Shown: piece by piece, positions 33,938-45,162 of the stretch
How positions within the stretch are numbered: the first letter of the stretch is position 1
Layout: each line of letters opens with the position of its first letter
NCBI GenBank assembly: GCA_963556145.1
Contig: OY744467.1
Span: 1,984,001-2,048,000, forward strand
Reading direction: 5' to 3'
Source of the DNA: Hygrocybe punicea
Lineage: Eukaryota > Basidiomycota > Agaricomycetes > Agaricales > Hygrophoraceae
Length of the DNA stretch: 64,000 nucleotides
Position numbers and translations under genes: made by a program
The notes under the pieces: generated by a model
The model's input: only the letters and a program-made list of their open reading frames with translations
The model's database searches: none
What the model was told of the DNA's origin: nothing

Positions 33938-36900
33938 TTTCAAGGTCCAGTCCATAGGACCAGAAAAAAACTGGGACCCAACCAGACTGAACTGCAAAAA
34001 GACTGGACCACTGGTTGCAGTTGTGCTAATTTTAGAAATTTCCGGTTGTGGTTGCATTAGCTCATTTATTTTGAGGCAACCTTCCATAACTGGTTGCAAC
34101 CAGTTGCAACTGGGACCTACCAGTCCACATTTGCTATGTACATTTATCGAAGTGATAACAATGTCAAATAGTGTGTCTGCCAATTTTCTCGCAACCTCAT
34201 GGCATCTCACAAAACAAAACACACAAAACCCTCTAAAAGTGGTAAAAAGGGCTCAAATAGCAAGACCAAACGCAAGCATCGGGCAACTGACAGCTCTGAT
34301 AGTGATACCACCATACCGTCAAAGTCCTTATGGCCAACACAAAAACGCACGAAGATATCAGAAGTTGAGGAAGTAGACAATAATCCAGATTCATCGGGGG
34401 TTGAAACTGTCCTGATTGTCGATGCTGAATCTGTTGATGAATCGGCACATGAGGTAAGAGTATTCCTAGAGCCCTTGATGACAAGTATCTTACACAGAGA
34501 TTTCAGGATGATCTTGATGACATCCATCATCCTGGCATCCCAGATCAGAATTTAGTCAAGGCTGATTCTTCGTGTGATCTGCTCACCATCTTTTCCGACA
34601 GAGTCACCATCAAGTTTACAAATAAAAATGTCATACAAACATTGAAAGGGCACTGGTGCAAAGTGTGCAAGTAAGTCTCTAAACTATTATCCCAGTGCTT
34701 GAGTTACTAAAATTGAGCAGAGCCGACAATGCCTTCATTTCTGGCCATGGCATGCACAAAGCCTTCCACATTGGAGGCAACTCTTCATGTCGGCAACACA
34801 TCCATCAGCATTATGAGGTTTACAAAACACGCTGTGATGCCGAACACATTACCATCCACCACTGGGCAATTCCACGGCTGGTGTGGAAAGAGATGCAAAT
34901 GGCCAAAAACGAACGTAAAGCTGGACAAAGTCAACAAGGAATGCTCAGTGATGTATTTCCCAAAATCAATGGACCAAAAGATTTCACGCGCAAGGGTGTT
35001 CTACATGCAGTTTCCAAGTTTATTGTGTGTGATGATCAGGTAATTGGTTCATGTCCGGAATTTTTGTCAAGTGCATTTTCTAATTATTAACAGTCTTTAG
35101 CTGTCGCGAACAATTTCTCAGTCACGAATTGTCTCGTCACCATGAGACCACGCTCCACTCAAGCTGACCTTCCATCTACCCACGACGTCATGACCTACAT
35201 TCATAATGAGTTCGTTCAATTGCTCCAGGACTTCAGAAAAAGCATTTCAGTGAGTGTGAATCTGGCTTGAACAAGAGGCTCCTCCAAGCTCGTATTTCAG
35301 ACAGCACCAGGCAAGGTTTCTGCCACCTTTGACAGTTGGACAGTTGACACCACAAAGGCATCCTTCCTCGGAATTACTGCGCATTGGATCGAGATCAAGG
35401 ATTCGAAGTGGTCCCTCCGTTCTGAGGTAATTGTGTTCCGCAGGATTTCTGGTGAACATAGTGGGGATAATCTTGGGAAATATGTTGTCGGGCTTTGCGA
35501 CCGGATTGGTATCATTGACGCCAAGAGCTCAAAGGTAATCCGTAATCTATTTTACTATAGTTGATTCACCTACACAATCAGCTGTTTTGTGTGACTGCTG
35601 ACAATACTTCAAATAATGACACAACTTGCCTCACCATCAAGAATATTCATGCACGCCGAAAACTTGAAACGTGGCCTGCAGATGAGCGCCGTCTTCCGTG
35701 AGCATTTTTATTTCTCTCAGAGTTGATCATTCTCAACCTTTACATTGTAGATGCCTTGCCCAGGTCATGAACCTGGGAACTATTGACTTCATGTCCCATA
35801 TCACCAAGATTGCCACGGTTGAAACTGCTATGGCAATTTGGGAGTACGACCCATCATTACCAGGAAACCGGGTCCTTGGCCATTCTTTGGATGTCATATC
35901 TGCCATCCGAACACTTGCCATCAAGGTGTGGAGTGTCTATTGTTGTCTTACTGTTTACTATTTCCCCCCTAGATCCAGTTGTCAGGACAGCGCATTGAGT
36001 ATTTTGAGAAGCTCCAGCTGCAGTGCAGCATCACGACCCCTCTCAAAATTCCTCTCCATGGTAACTCCCGGTGGGGTACCGCATTCAACATGCTCAGTAG
36101 AGCACATCAGCTCAAACAGGTCAGTATTTCAATATCCTTGGCATAATTCACATGCTCACCGAGACATAGCCCATCAAACTTTTTATTGCATCTGCTGATG
36201 AGTTATATGGAGCCATCGCAACAATTCGCCAAGATGGGCGGATTGTCAAACGCATACCATGGTCAGCATTCCAACTGAAAGAGGCCGACTGGACCTGGGT
36301 CCTTGATGTGAAGACAATTCTTGCCGTAAGTTGGTCTTGCTTAAAACTTACGGTTGCCATGATAATGTGGAATTGTAGGACGCAAACAAGATCCAACAAT
36401 ATTTCTCGGCAGACAAGAAGCCTACGCTTTGGCGTGCTCTTCCAGCACTGGAACGTTTACAAACTGCGTGGGAAGCCAAGCGCGACAATCTGAGATATCA
36501 ACTTTACAAAGACGCGATAATGGATGGTCTCGAGAAAATCAAGAAGTATTACACCCGATTTGATGAGAAACCAGCATACGTTCTCGCATTAGGTATGTGC
36601 CTACTTCTGCTGGTGGATTCGAGATGATTACAGAAAAGCTTTTAGTGTTGTACCCATACTACAAACTTAACTACATCAAGCTTGCTTGGGGAGGAGCAGA
36701 AGAACAAATGGCAGATATTGCGGCTGGTAACCACGATGCAAAGAATTGGCAAGCAGAGGCAGAAAAAATTGTTGAGAATATGGTATTTATGTCAGTCATC
36801 TTTGCTACTATCCATTGACTATAGTTACAGATGGAGGCCTATCATAACATTGGCTACTCTCCTTTCGCGATGCCAGCTCTGGGATCACCCGTGAAAACAC

Positions 36901-37663
36901 CATCATTCCTTGCTGATGACGAAAACAAAGTTGACGATTTTGATTTACACCACCGGCTGCTTCTTTCTCAGTCAATATCTAATGAGGGATGGCGAGCAGA
37001 GCTTTGCCAATACTTGACAGATATCCCGCAGGATGTCTCAAAAGAGACTGATATCATAGAATGGTGGAGTGTAAGTGGCTCTTGTTGACTCAGGCTTCAT
37101 TCAGGCCTTACCAATTTCTGGCCCAGCATCACACCAAGGTGTATCCTATGCTCGCAAGGATTGCCCTTGACATTCTTCCTGTTCAGGCCTCCTCAGTCCC
37201 TTGCGAACAGTTATTTTCAGCTGGCAAGCTGGTTTCTTCTGATCGCTGATTGCGACTCGGTGGTGGATGATTTGAGGAACTTCAAATGCTAAAATTCAAC
37301 TGGCACCGGTCTCTCGTTGACCTCACCGCGTGGAATTCTGATCAAGTGGAAGAATGTGATCTTGAGCAATATATTGAAATACTTAAAGATGATGCTGCAG
37401 AAGTGGAATGGGACGTAGAAGAAGATGAAATTCAAGCAGCTCAGTAATAGTTACCATCTGTAACATGGGACTCATTATTACATTTGGTTTGATACAGTAC
37501 AATTATGAATAAGGATCCAGAATCGGGTGCTGAGCGCTGAGTGCCGAGTGAGCATTTGTGAATGGGAGTTACTGTTACTAGCACAACTCGTTCCCCCTTC
37601 AACCTCTCCACAGATACTCAACCTTGCTTCGACACACTCATTCCTTGCTTCATCCCGTCATGG
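33938..37663 (+). mobile_element. hAT element 2 (left end and transposase; right end not proven)
   Basis: The left TIR starts TAGTGTTTCAAGGTCCAGT. A related right end occurs far away at 43109 (reverse of TAGTGTTTTAAAGTCCAGT), but the flanking octamers differ (TCAAAAAC against GCGGCGAC), so the two may not belong to one insertion. The interior carries the transposase 34199-37447. A non-coding LTR element begins at 37664. Confidence 0.6.
34199..37447 (+). pseudogene. hAT-family transposase 2
   Basis: Start at 34199 (MASHKTKHTKPSKSG). Exon 1 is basic and Ser-rich; then DRVTIKFTNKNV and a zinc-binding segment HWCKVC ... CRQHIHQHYEVYKTRC. The RNase H-like core shows TAPGKVSATFDSWTVDTTKA, LGITAHWIEIKD, FCVTADNTSNND and GNSRWGTAFNML. 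The C-terminus has ARIALDILPVQASSVPCEQL and FSAGKLVSSDR, the hAT dimerisation motif. Two in-frame TGA codons follow (after SSDR and after LGGG) where relatives have Arg, then FEELQMLKFNWH and an acidic tail ending at 37447. About ten short GT-AG introns are needed. The nonsense codons suggest CGA-to-TGA decay. Confidence 0.82.
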
Positions 37664-39537
37664 TGGAGAGGTACCGAGGTACCTCCCCTGGGGGCTCATG
37701 CAGGACTCGAGGGAAAGCCCACAAAAGGCTGATCTAGATGGGATGATGAACCGACTACTACATCTGGAAGTGCTACTGACTAAGGCTCTGGTCACGTGAT
37801 CTGTCAGGCACAACTATTACAGGTGCCCCCCTTCTCTGTAGTGATGCCCTCCTCGCTAGCAGAAAACCAAAAAAAACAAGACTGAACTGATCAAAAAATC
37901 TCTCCAAATCTCCTAACATCACTCTCCAGTCACAACTCCCAGTCCTCCATCTCATGGAGTGGGACCATATCATCCATCGTGGTGGTGGTAGATGACCAAA
38001 CTGATGTTTTGGCTCTCATATCACGGGTTCTTGGTTTGCAGTTCTCAGTTTGCAGTTCTTGTGTCGCAGTGTTCTTGTGTCCAGGGTTCTTGAATGTGCA
38101 AAAGGTGTTCAGGGCTCGTTTAGTGCTGGTAACTCAGTGGGCAAGGCAGTTGGGTAGTGTCTGTTATCCAGGTGACAAATCGAGGGCAAAGAAAAAGTAG
38201 TGAAACTGAATTGTGGGGGGAACGGAGACAGAGACAGAGGAAACTGAGGGAATGGAAATGGAAAGAGGAAACAAATAGGAAAGGGACAGGGGACAGGAAA
38301 CAGAGAAAGAAATAAAGAGAAAGAATATGTACTGGGGCGCTAGAGCTGGTGCCGGCGTCGAGTAACCTCTTCGTGTGGGCTCTGGAAGGTGGTCGCGAGG
38401 GCCGCGGATATAGCTATGGGGGTGACGGTCGCAGGGTGTATGCCAGGCGGCATTGGGGGTCCAGATGGGCTGGCAAAACAGGGACGCGGGGCATGTTGCT
38501 GGGGTGGCTAAAAATGGCTGTGGGGGCTCATTCAGAGCAATGGGAGGTGGGCATGGGGTTCCCGTGGGCCGAGCGTTGCTGGGGGGAGTCTGGCGTAGGT
38601 ATGGGGCGTTGGCTCATGAGAACGCGGGGTTGCGGCGCAGTGAAGTGGTGAAATGCGGGGGTCTGACAAAAAAGGGTGGGGGCGGTACGTTTGGGGCATT
38701 GGAGGGAGGTGGGGTGCTCCGGGATGGTGAATGATTGGGCCGCGAGCTTTGCGAGTGGACTTGGGGCCAGATAAGTTGGCAGAACGGGGCCACACGATGA
38801 TGACGTGGCACATGGCCGGGATGTCTGAAAACGATGGCAGGGGTTCGTTTGGGGCAATGAATGGGAACGGGGGGTTCTGGCCAGCGGAATGAGTGTGCGG
38901 GGAGTCGAATGGGTCCATGTAGGGTTTGGGGTACACGAAAAACTGTGGGTCCGATGGTGGTGATGTGGCAGGACGTGGGGCACTTAACTTGGACGGCGAT
39001 GGGGGTTCGTTTGGGCAGAACTGGGATGCTGGGTCGTCGAGTGTGGGTGTGGGGGTTTGGGTGAACGCAGGTGGAGCCTGGTTACACAAAAAAAAAATGG
39101 GGGGTCGAAAGTGATGACGTGGCAAAATGCTGGTGGGTCTTGAGGCGTCAAAAAACAGGGTCGACGGTGCTCTTGGGGTGACGTGGGGCACGGTGGGTTG
39201 AATGAGAGTACTTGGAGGTAGCTCGAGTATCGTACAGCCAAGAATCAAGAGAAAATTCCAGCTGCGCAGCAGGGGGTGGTGAGGCGGAAAAAAGTCGTCT
39301 CATGAGAAAATTGTAAGGAGTGGGAACCCGAGAGAGAAAAAAGAGAGGGGTGGGTCGAAAAACACTCTCATCACCACGTTGGAGAGGTACTGAGGTACCT
39401 CCCCTGGGGGCTCATGCAGGACTCAAGGGAAAGCCCACGAAAGGCTGATCTGGATGGGATGATGAACCGACTACTACATCTGGAAGTGCTACTGACTAAC
39501 GATCTGGTCACGTGATCTGTCGGGCGCAACTACTACA
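37664..39537 (+). mobile_element. Non-coding LTR element (LARD/TRIM-like), copy 2
   Basis: Two direct LTRs of 158 bp (37664-37821 and 39380-39537) begin TGGAGAGGTAC and end with (T)ATTACA / CTACTACA. They are flanked by ATGG (37660-37663, 39538-39541). The 1.56-kb interior has no gag or pol, only G-rich low-complexity sequence and a short VVVDDQTDV reading also present in copy 1. Total length 1874 bp. Confidence 0.88.
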
Positions 39538-40846
39538 ATGGTTCGGCTTGTCATCCCAATTGTTTTCTGGTACGTCTCTCTTAATCCCTATTGTCTCATG
39601 ATTCTATTGTTATTATTATGCGTTGTTCATCCAAATCTGATCAGTCATTGTGCGGCACGGAAAGGACAACAATCTGGAGGAGGTTGTTCTCCTCCAGTAG
39701 CTGGAGAACTTGAATGTGATGCTCAAATTGGTTAGCTTGCATAGTGTCCCTGGTATCTTTTTCGTTGAACATGCCAAGGTCATCATCCACCAGGATAGCT
39801 ATGACGCGCAAATGAAGAAGGCTCAGGCAGCAATTTTCAAGGACTTGCATAGTGTCATTGAGTTTGACAGATCCAAGGTCAACTACTGCCACCTGGCTTT
39901 GATCTGTGACCTAAAGAGGGATGATTGCCATGGCGTCTCCAAGAACATTATATTTGGTCAAATGGCTCCCATGGGTACAGGATCCTTCAATGTTGCAGTT
40001 GATATCAATATGTTGAAGGACGCCATTGTGGATCATCAGCTACCTACACACAAAATGCTGTCAGTACCAGCTGATGGAGGCATGATGCCAGGTCAGGGGG
40101 TAATGACACCTTACAACACTGACTCTCCTATGTGGGAGGGTGGGATGTTCAAGGGGGAGTCCGCTGCTTTCTCACCACTTGCAGGTAATGGTCGGGAGGA
40201 CCCAGGGAACTTCCAGTGGTCAGTCTTCAGTCAGAGCCCAATGGGAGCTGGCAGAATTCCTGCGGGCTCAATGTACAGTCCCAGCTCATCAAATGCCTAC
40301 TCTCCAGCCTCCCCCGTATATGTTCCTCAATCACCATTCGGTGGTGCGACTTCCCCATTTGGGACTTCACCATATGCGACTTCACCGTTCTATGATCGTG
40401 GATGTGGACCGACATCGCCAACTTATTCACCAACATCTCCAGTCCTCAACCTTACCTCACCAGGTTACTCACCTACAAGTCCTCGCTATTCACCTACATC
40501 TCCGTCCTTCTCTCTGACGTCCTCATTTATGACTTTACCATGTGCAACTTCATCACCGACTGATTCCTTGATGTTGCCAGCTTACTCGGCCATGAGTCCT
40601 TGCTCTTTTCCAAACTCTCCATCTTTTTTTCCCCCATTTGGTCTAGCATCACCCAGATGTAGGTTTCTTGAATATACAGTGTCTTATCATTTGGCTAATG
40701 ATCTGTTTCTGGTTTAGTATTCATGCAGATTTCACTGTCCAGAGTCCCAACTCCGAAATATTCATCAAGTTCCACAGGCTTCGTTGAGTTCCCATCACGT
40801 ATGTTGCTCGGCTCTGTTTGCAATGTGTGGTATGTGGCTCGCTTCA
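39538..40846 (+). pseudogene. RPB1-derived fragment (RNA polymerase II largest subunit, C-terminal part)
   Basis: From about 39690 the reading has VPGIFFVEHAKVII, VIEFDRSKVNYCHLALICDL, FGQMAPMGTGSFNVAVDINM, LKDAIVDHQLP, DGGMMPGQGVMTPYNTDSPM and FKGESAAFSPLA. It then enters the CTD: YSPSSSNAYSPASPV, SPFGTSPYATSPF, then TYSPTSPV, GYSPTSPRYSPTSPS. The heptads become degenerate and the frame stops at 40717. Compared with RPB1 as I know it, two internal blocks are missing, each of about 35-45 residues (after DSYDAQ and after LALICDL). The catalytic part of RPB1 is absent. It directly abuts the LTR element and lies near hAT sequences, so it is a captured gene fragment, not the host RPB1. No long intron is seen in the 335-codon ORF. 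Confidence 0.8.
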
Positions 40847-40854
40847 CTCGCTTA

Positions 40855-42119
40855 TAGTGTTGGGGAAGTTTGGTCTCAGACCGACCCAAACCCAGTTTAG
40901 ACCGAACCGAAACCGCCGGTTTCGGTTTTGGTTTGGGAAATTTTGGCTGAGACCGAACCATTCAGTCTCCGGTTTGGAGCTTTGGCCGCGGGCTGAAACG
41001 GTTTCAAACTCAGTTTGAACCGCAAACCAACAGTACTTGGCTGACTTTGAAAGTCACCCAAATTCACCAGGTTGACCCCCACCAACAACACCCCCGATGT
41101 ACGCCAAACGAGGATGATGGAGCACCCGAGGTCGACAAAACGGGCAGCGGGGTACTCCCTGCCGCCCTCATATGTTTTTTATTTATATTTATTCGAACTT
41201 AACTAACACATTAACACATTACAGGTTAATGCACACCACCATCACCACCATCACCATCACCACCACCACAACGGCAACGACAGCGACTGCCACCATGACG
41301 GCCACAACCACAACAGCAGTGATCAACGCCGCACCGGACACACCAACGCCTCCAACGCGCGCACATGCAAACGAACGTGAACGGGGTGGAGTGGCAGTTG
41401 TCGAGCAGCGGGGGGTGGTGCATCCACCCCCGCTCCTTCATGGTACGTATTTTTATTGATTTTTTCACTGATTTTATTTGTATATCACAGAATACCATCA
41501 CCACCATGCAACACTACCACTGTCACCACCACGCAACACCAACACCACCGAGGAAGGCCAACATGGGGTCAACCCAGCCGTCGTCGCGTGTACAACGCGT
41601 ATGACGCGTCCGGACACCCACGCGAAGACGCTCCTATGCCACCACCACCACGTGTCCACCGAAAACAACCAAAGCGGCTGCAACCTGGCCATCATCGCAT
41701 GCACAATGCGTATGACGCGTGGGGCACCACCACCACCATCACGCGTCCATCGAAAACGGTCAACCCGCCCCCGCGTGTACAATGCGTGTGACGCGTCAGG
41801 ACACCCACGGAGAGGCCCGTGTGCGACTCAATGCTGGCGCAGGGTGTGCCAGCACCCCAGCACCCCAATCCCACCTCGCAAGCAGGCTGGCCACGTCAAT
41901 TGACGTGCGCAGCACTGTTGCAAGGTCAGAATGGTGCAGGGGGACTGGCCACTAGCCAAATGCGGTTCAGACCGCGTTTGGACCGAAACCGAACCGATGC
42001 AAACAGTTTGCATCGGTTTTGGTCCGGTTTGGAGATTTTGGGGTGGAAACCGGACCATTCGGTTTCCGGTTTGGGCAAAAAGGCCCCAAACCGGACCAAA
42101 CCGAACTTCCCCAACACTA
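40855..42119. mobile_element. Non-autonomous hAT-type element, 1.27 kb
   Basis: Ends TAGTGTTGGGGAAGTTTGGT and its reverse complement (final bases CCCCAACACTA) are flanked by a perfect duplication CTCGCTTA (40847-40854, 42120-42127). Subterminal CCGAACC/GGTTTGG words; CAC-rich interior; AT-rich GT-AG-like blocks at about 41175-41225 and 41444-41490; three GCGTATGACGCGT-type words at 41595-41795. Confidence 0.92.
41873..41926. repeat. Subterminal palindrome module (CAATTG centre)
   Basis: ACCTCGCAAGCAGG ... CACGTCAATTGACGTG ... TTGCAAGGT. It ends 193 bp from the right element end. Confidence 0.75.
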
Positions 42120-42212
42120 CTCGCTTAGTGCTGATATTTAAATAGATGTAGGATTGATGTGAAGGCTTCCTATCATCCCCTCCGTCCGACTTCAAGTTGT
42201 TGCACCATCACA

Positions 42213-42853
42213 ATGTTGACTGCAAATTTCACCATCGAAGACTTTGTGGTTGATAATGAGGCACTGGAAGTTGCGCAAGCACTTCGCACTGCCAGCCATT
42301 GGGTCCAAACTACACGGTGGTCCTACATGGTTTTGTTTTGGTGGAAAGTAAGTATGTAATGCACCCCGACAATCTGGTACTGAACCACTTTGGCAGAACA
42401 TCACACCCCGCTTTCCAAACATTGCCAGGGATGTGAACTCCCGTGTTACGGCTCTCAGGGATACTGGTGCAATTGATTTGGTTTCACTGGCTGCCAACAA
42501 TACTGCAAGCACCCTGTTTCTTGAAGGATACACCTTCCGTGCTCGTCTCGTCGAGTTTCTCGCTATCTGTGTTGTCGTATGTAATATTTTCATTTGCTTG
42601 GACACAACTGATGGCAGTGTAGCTTGAGGCGGGTATCCAAGGCCACATTATTTCAGACAATACAAATGATAATTTAGTCATGCTGAACGAGCTCAACATG
42701 GAGAGGTATGTGTTACACAAGTCACAACCATGCTTATCTGAACTATGGAAACACAGAGCCACCTCTCCAATTCAGCCCCTTGAGTCTGAGTGGGATGTTG
42801 AGTGGAATGCAGATGATGACGAAGAGGATATGCCTGATTTAGTACCTGTGTAG
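42213..42853 (+). CDS. Unrecognised four-exon gene near a hAT right end
   Basis: ATG at 42213 (MLTANFTIEDFVVDNEALEV). Introns with GT-AG ends at about 42348-42395, 42576-42626 and 42706-42758 join four exons in frame to a TAG at 42851. The product of about 190 residues has no domain I recognise; it ends with an acidic stretch (EWDVEWNADDDEEDMPDLVP), similar in style to the C-terminal tail of hAT transposase 2 (VEWDVEEDE). It could be a short second gene of a hAT element or a gene fragment between elements. Coding reality is supported only by clean splicing and lack of stops. Confidence 0.45.
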
Positions 42854-42879
42854 ATTACAATGTCAGTTGTCACTTGCAA

Positions 42880-43109
42880 ATGCGAAGACCGGTCCAGACC
42901 TGGTGTAAAACTGGTCTGGACTGGTTATTAACTGGTTGTAGTGAAGACCGGTTTGAACTGGTTAATGGACTGAAAAAAACCGATGGCAACCGGTTGTCTT
43001 AGGTCTGGTCCGGTTTTTTGAGTTTTCAGAAAATAAGACAACCGGTCCAGTCCCGGTTAATGTCCAAAAAAGGCAAAAAACTGGACCTGACTGGACTTTA
43101 AAACACTAG
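42880..43109. repeat. hAT right end with CCGGTT subterminal repeats
   Basis: Repeated GACCGGTCCAGAC, AACCGGTTGTC and GGTCTGG words end in GACTTTAAAACACTA at 43109. This is the same terminal family as 33938, but the flanking octamers do not match. Confidence 0.65.
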
Positions 43110-43305
43110 CGGCGACAGATCATATTTCAGGCGCTTCAAGTTCTTCCCCCACTGCATTCAGCTCACCAGCTCACACCAGTAGTCACAACCTCAAACTTGG
43201 CGAAGAATTTCATTTCAGTAATATTTCAGTAGGACAAATGGGGCCCCATCTACCCTTGTATCTACCAACCGATCACCCCACTGATGAGCAGAGAGATGGG
43301 CATGT

Positions 43306-45123
43306 CTAGGCATAGTGAATGTCCATAGTTACCATTCCAAGAATACGATGTACACACCAGTCATCATCTAATGCATGGAAGAGTTGTTGCTTGATCCTCT
43401 CATGCTTTGCTTTAGCCTTATGAAGTCTCTGTGTTGCTCGTGAGTATGCTGTATGGCTGCAAAAGTGTTCATTTTCAGTATCAGATGGTCCAGAAGATAG
43501 GCTTTCATCAATGAAAGGGTCGTGGTAGCCAGCATCACCATTATCATGGTCTGGGTTCTCATTGTCTTCACACATCATTGCAAAGCATTGAAGGCTGATG
43601 CATGCAGAAATCCAATATGTTGTGAAAATGTGGGTGGCTTCATTAATGATGTTGATGCAAAAGTGTTTGAGTGATGAGAAAGCCTATAGTGTGTTCTGAA
43701 CGAATGCAGACCATGGAGACATGGTTGTTGAATCAAGTGTTCTCCGGTCTGTCAGCCTCTGGTTTCTTGTATGGAGTGACCAGCCAGACCTGGATCTTTG
43801 TCACAGTGTCAGACAATGACTCAAATTGACAAGAGAAGATGCACTGGATACACAGAATCAGCCCAGATCCAGTCACCATCCTCCAACAAGTCATTATGCT
43901 CTTTTGCCATTCGAGTTTCATTCCAGGCTGTCGAGTCATGAATGCTACCAGTGAAACCATAGCCAAAGTCAATGATACGGAGGTTAGGCAATGATACAAT
44001 ATAGATGGTAATGTCAATCCTGTCTTCAGACATTTTTCTGAGTGCTCACCTGCACATTCATGGAATAGTTGCTCTTCTGGTCAAAATAGCTTGATCCATA
44101 CCAATAGGGACGAGCATAGAGCGGCACCAGAGTTCCATCAACCATACACCAACCATTCCACCATGCTTCACAAGAATGCGCTGTGACCCATTCCTTTGCA
44201 GCTTCCTTCTCCCTCTCGTTGGGCATACGAACAGCCTCACGCATGAAGTCTGGGCGCAAAATGGCTGTCATCACTCATCGAGTCGCTAAGGTGACTGTTC
44301 CTTTACCCACACCAGCCCAGTTAGCAACTGACTGATGGCTTGCGGCATTTCCATTGTGACCAAAGCGGTAGAGTGTAATGGCCAATTGTTCCTCAACCGG
44401 CATTTGGAACTGATTGGACTGGTTTTCAAACACAGGGTCACCAGATATGCGCTGCAGGATGGTGTCAAATGTAGTTGGGGAAACTCATAGAGCTTGTCGA
44501 AAATGGTCCGGTCGGCTATATTTTAAGATGGTGAGGATGTGGTGGAGATATGGGGGGGCACGGGGAATTCGATGGTGAGGTGTTTCATATCGGTGAGCAT
44601 GCATGTTGTTGATCTCGTCCACAACAAAGTTCCTGATTGTATGACAGCTATCCCCACTGCCTAGCCCATCAGATTCATCATCTCCATCCCTACCAGAATC
44701 AAGATCGTCATCCGAGTCACTGTCAATGCCGTGTAGGTGAGTAACAGTGAAATCACCATAATCCACAGCTGGCAGAACAGCATCCTCCAACTCAGAGTCA
44801 GAGTTTGAGGTACTCAACCAACTGTCAGCATCGAACCACCAGTCACTTGAGAGGGAGCCTGAGGATGTGCTGGATGTGCTGGCATTGGTGTTGTCTTCTA
44901 TTCCAGAGGAAAGGGAGGTGAGTTCAGGAAGGTTGAACAGGCTGACCTTGGATACAGGATCCCTCGCCAAAGGTGCAAGATCAACAGGCGTGTTTGTCTC
45001 AGGCACCCGCAGTTGTTTTGCAATGGCCTTCCGTCTCTTGTGGAGATCTCGAGACAGGTGCCAGTACTGAGTAAATGCCCGGAGCAGAAGCTTGGTACAT
45101 TGAGGATGGCTTGCCTTGGGCAT
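43306..45123 (-). pseudogene. Harbinger-type (DDE_4) transposase
   Basis: Minus strand, start at 45123 (MPKASHPQCTKLLLRAF). The N-terminal 200 residues are acidic and Ser-rich, then LHHILTILKYSRPDHFRQAL. The next part carries VEEQLAITLYRFGHNGNAAS and GVGKGTVTLATRMM (helix-turn-helix). The catalytic domain shows EAAKEWVTAHSCEAWWNGW, MVDGTLVPLYARPYWYG (first Asp), YFDQKSNYSMNVQ and GFTGSIHDSTAWNETRM (second Asp), then an acidic-tail segment with NNHVSMVCIRSEHTIGFL (third acidic residue region) and FTTYWISACISLQCFAM. It ends at 43306. Frame changes near 44285, 43700 and 43660 need introns or are mutations, and at least one stop is in frame, so it is probably inactive. Confidence 0.82.
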
Positions 45124-45162
45124 GTTCCAGTTGAATATACATTCAATAGTTAAAAATATCAA

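Noticed and set aside
33938..43109. A single 9.2-kb hAT element containing the transposase, LTR element and RPB1 fragment
   Set aside because: The terminal sequences are related, but the flanking octamers TCAAAAAC and GCGGCGAC do not match; left as two unpaired ends.
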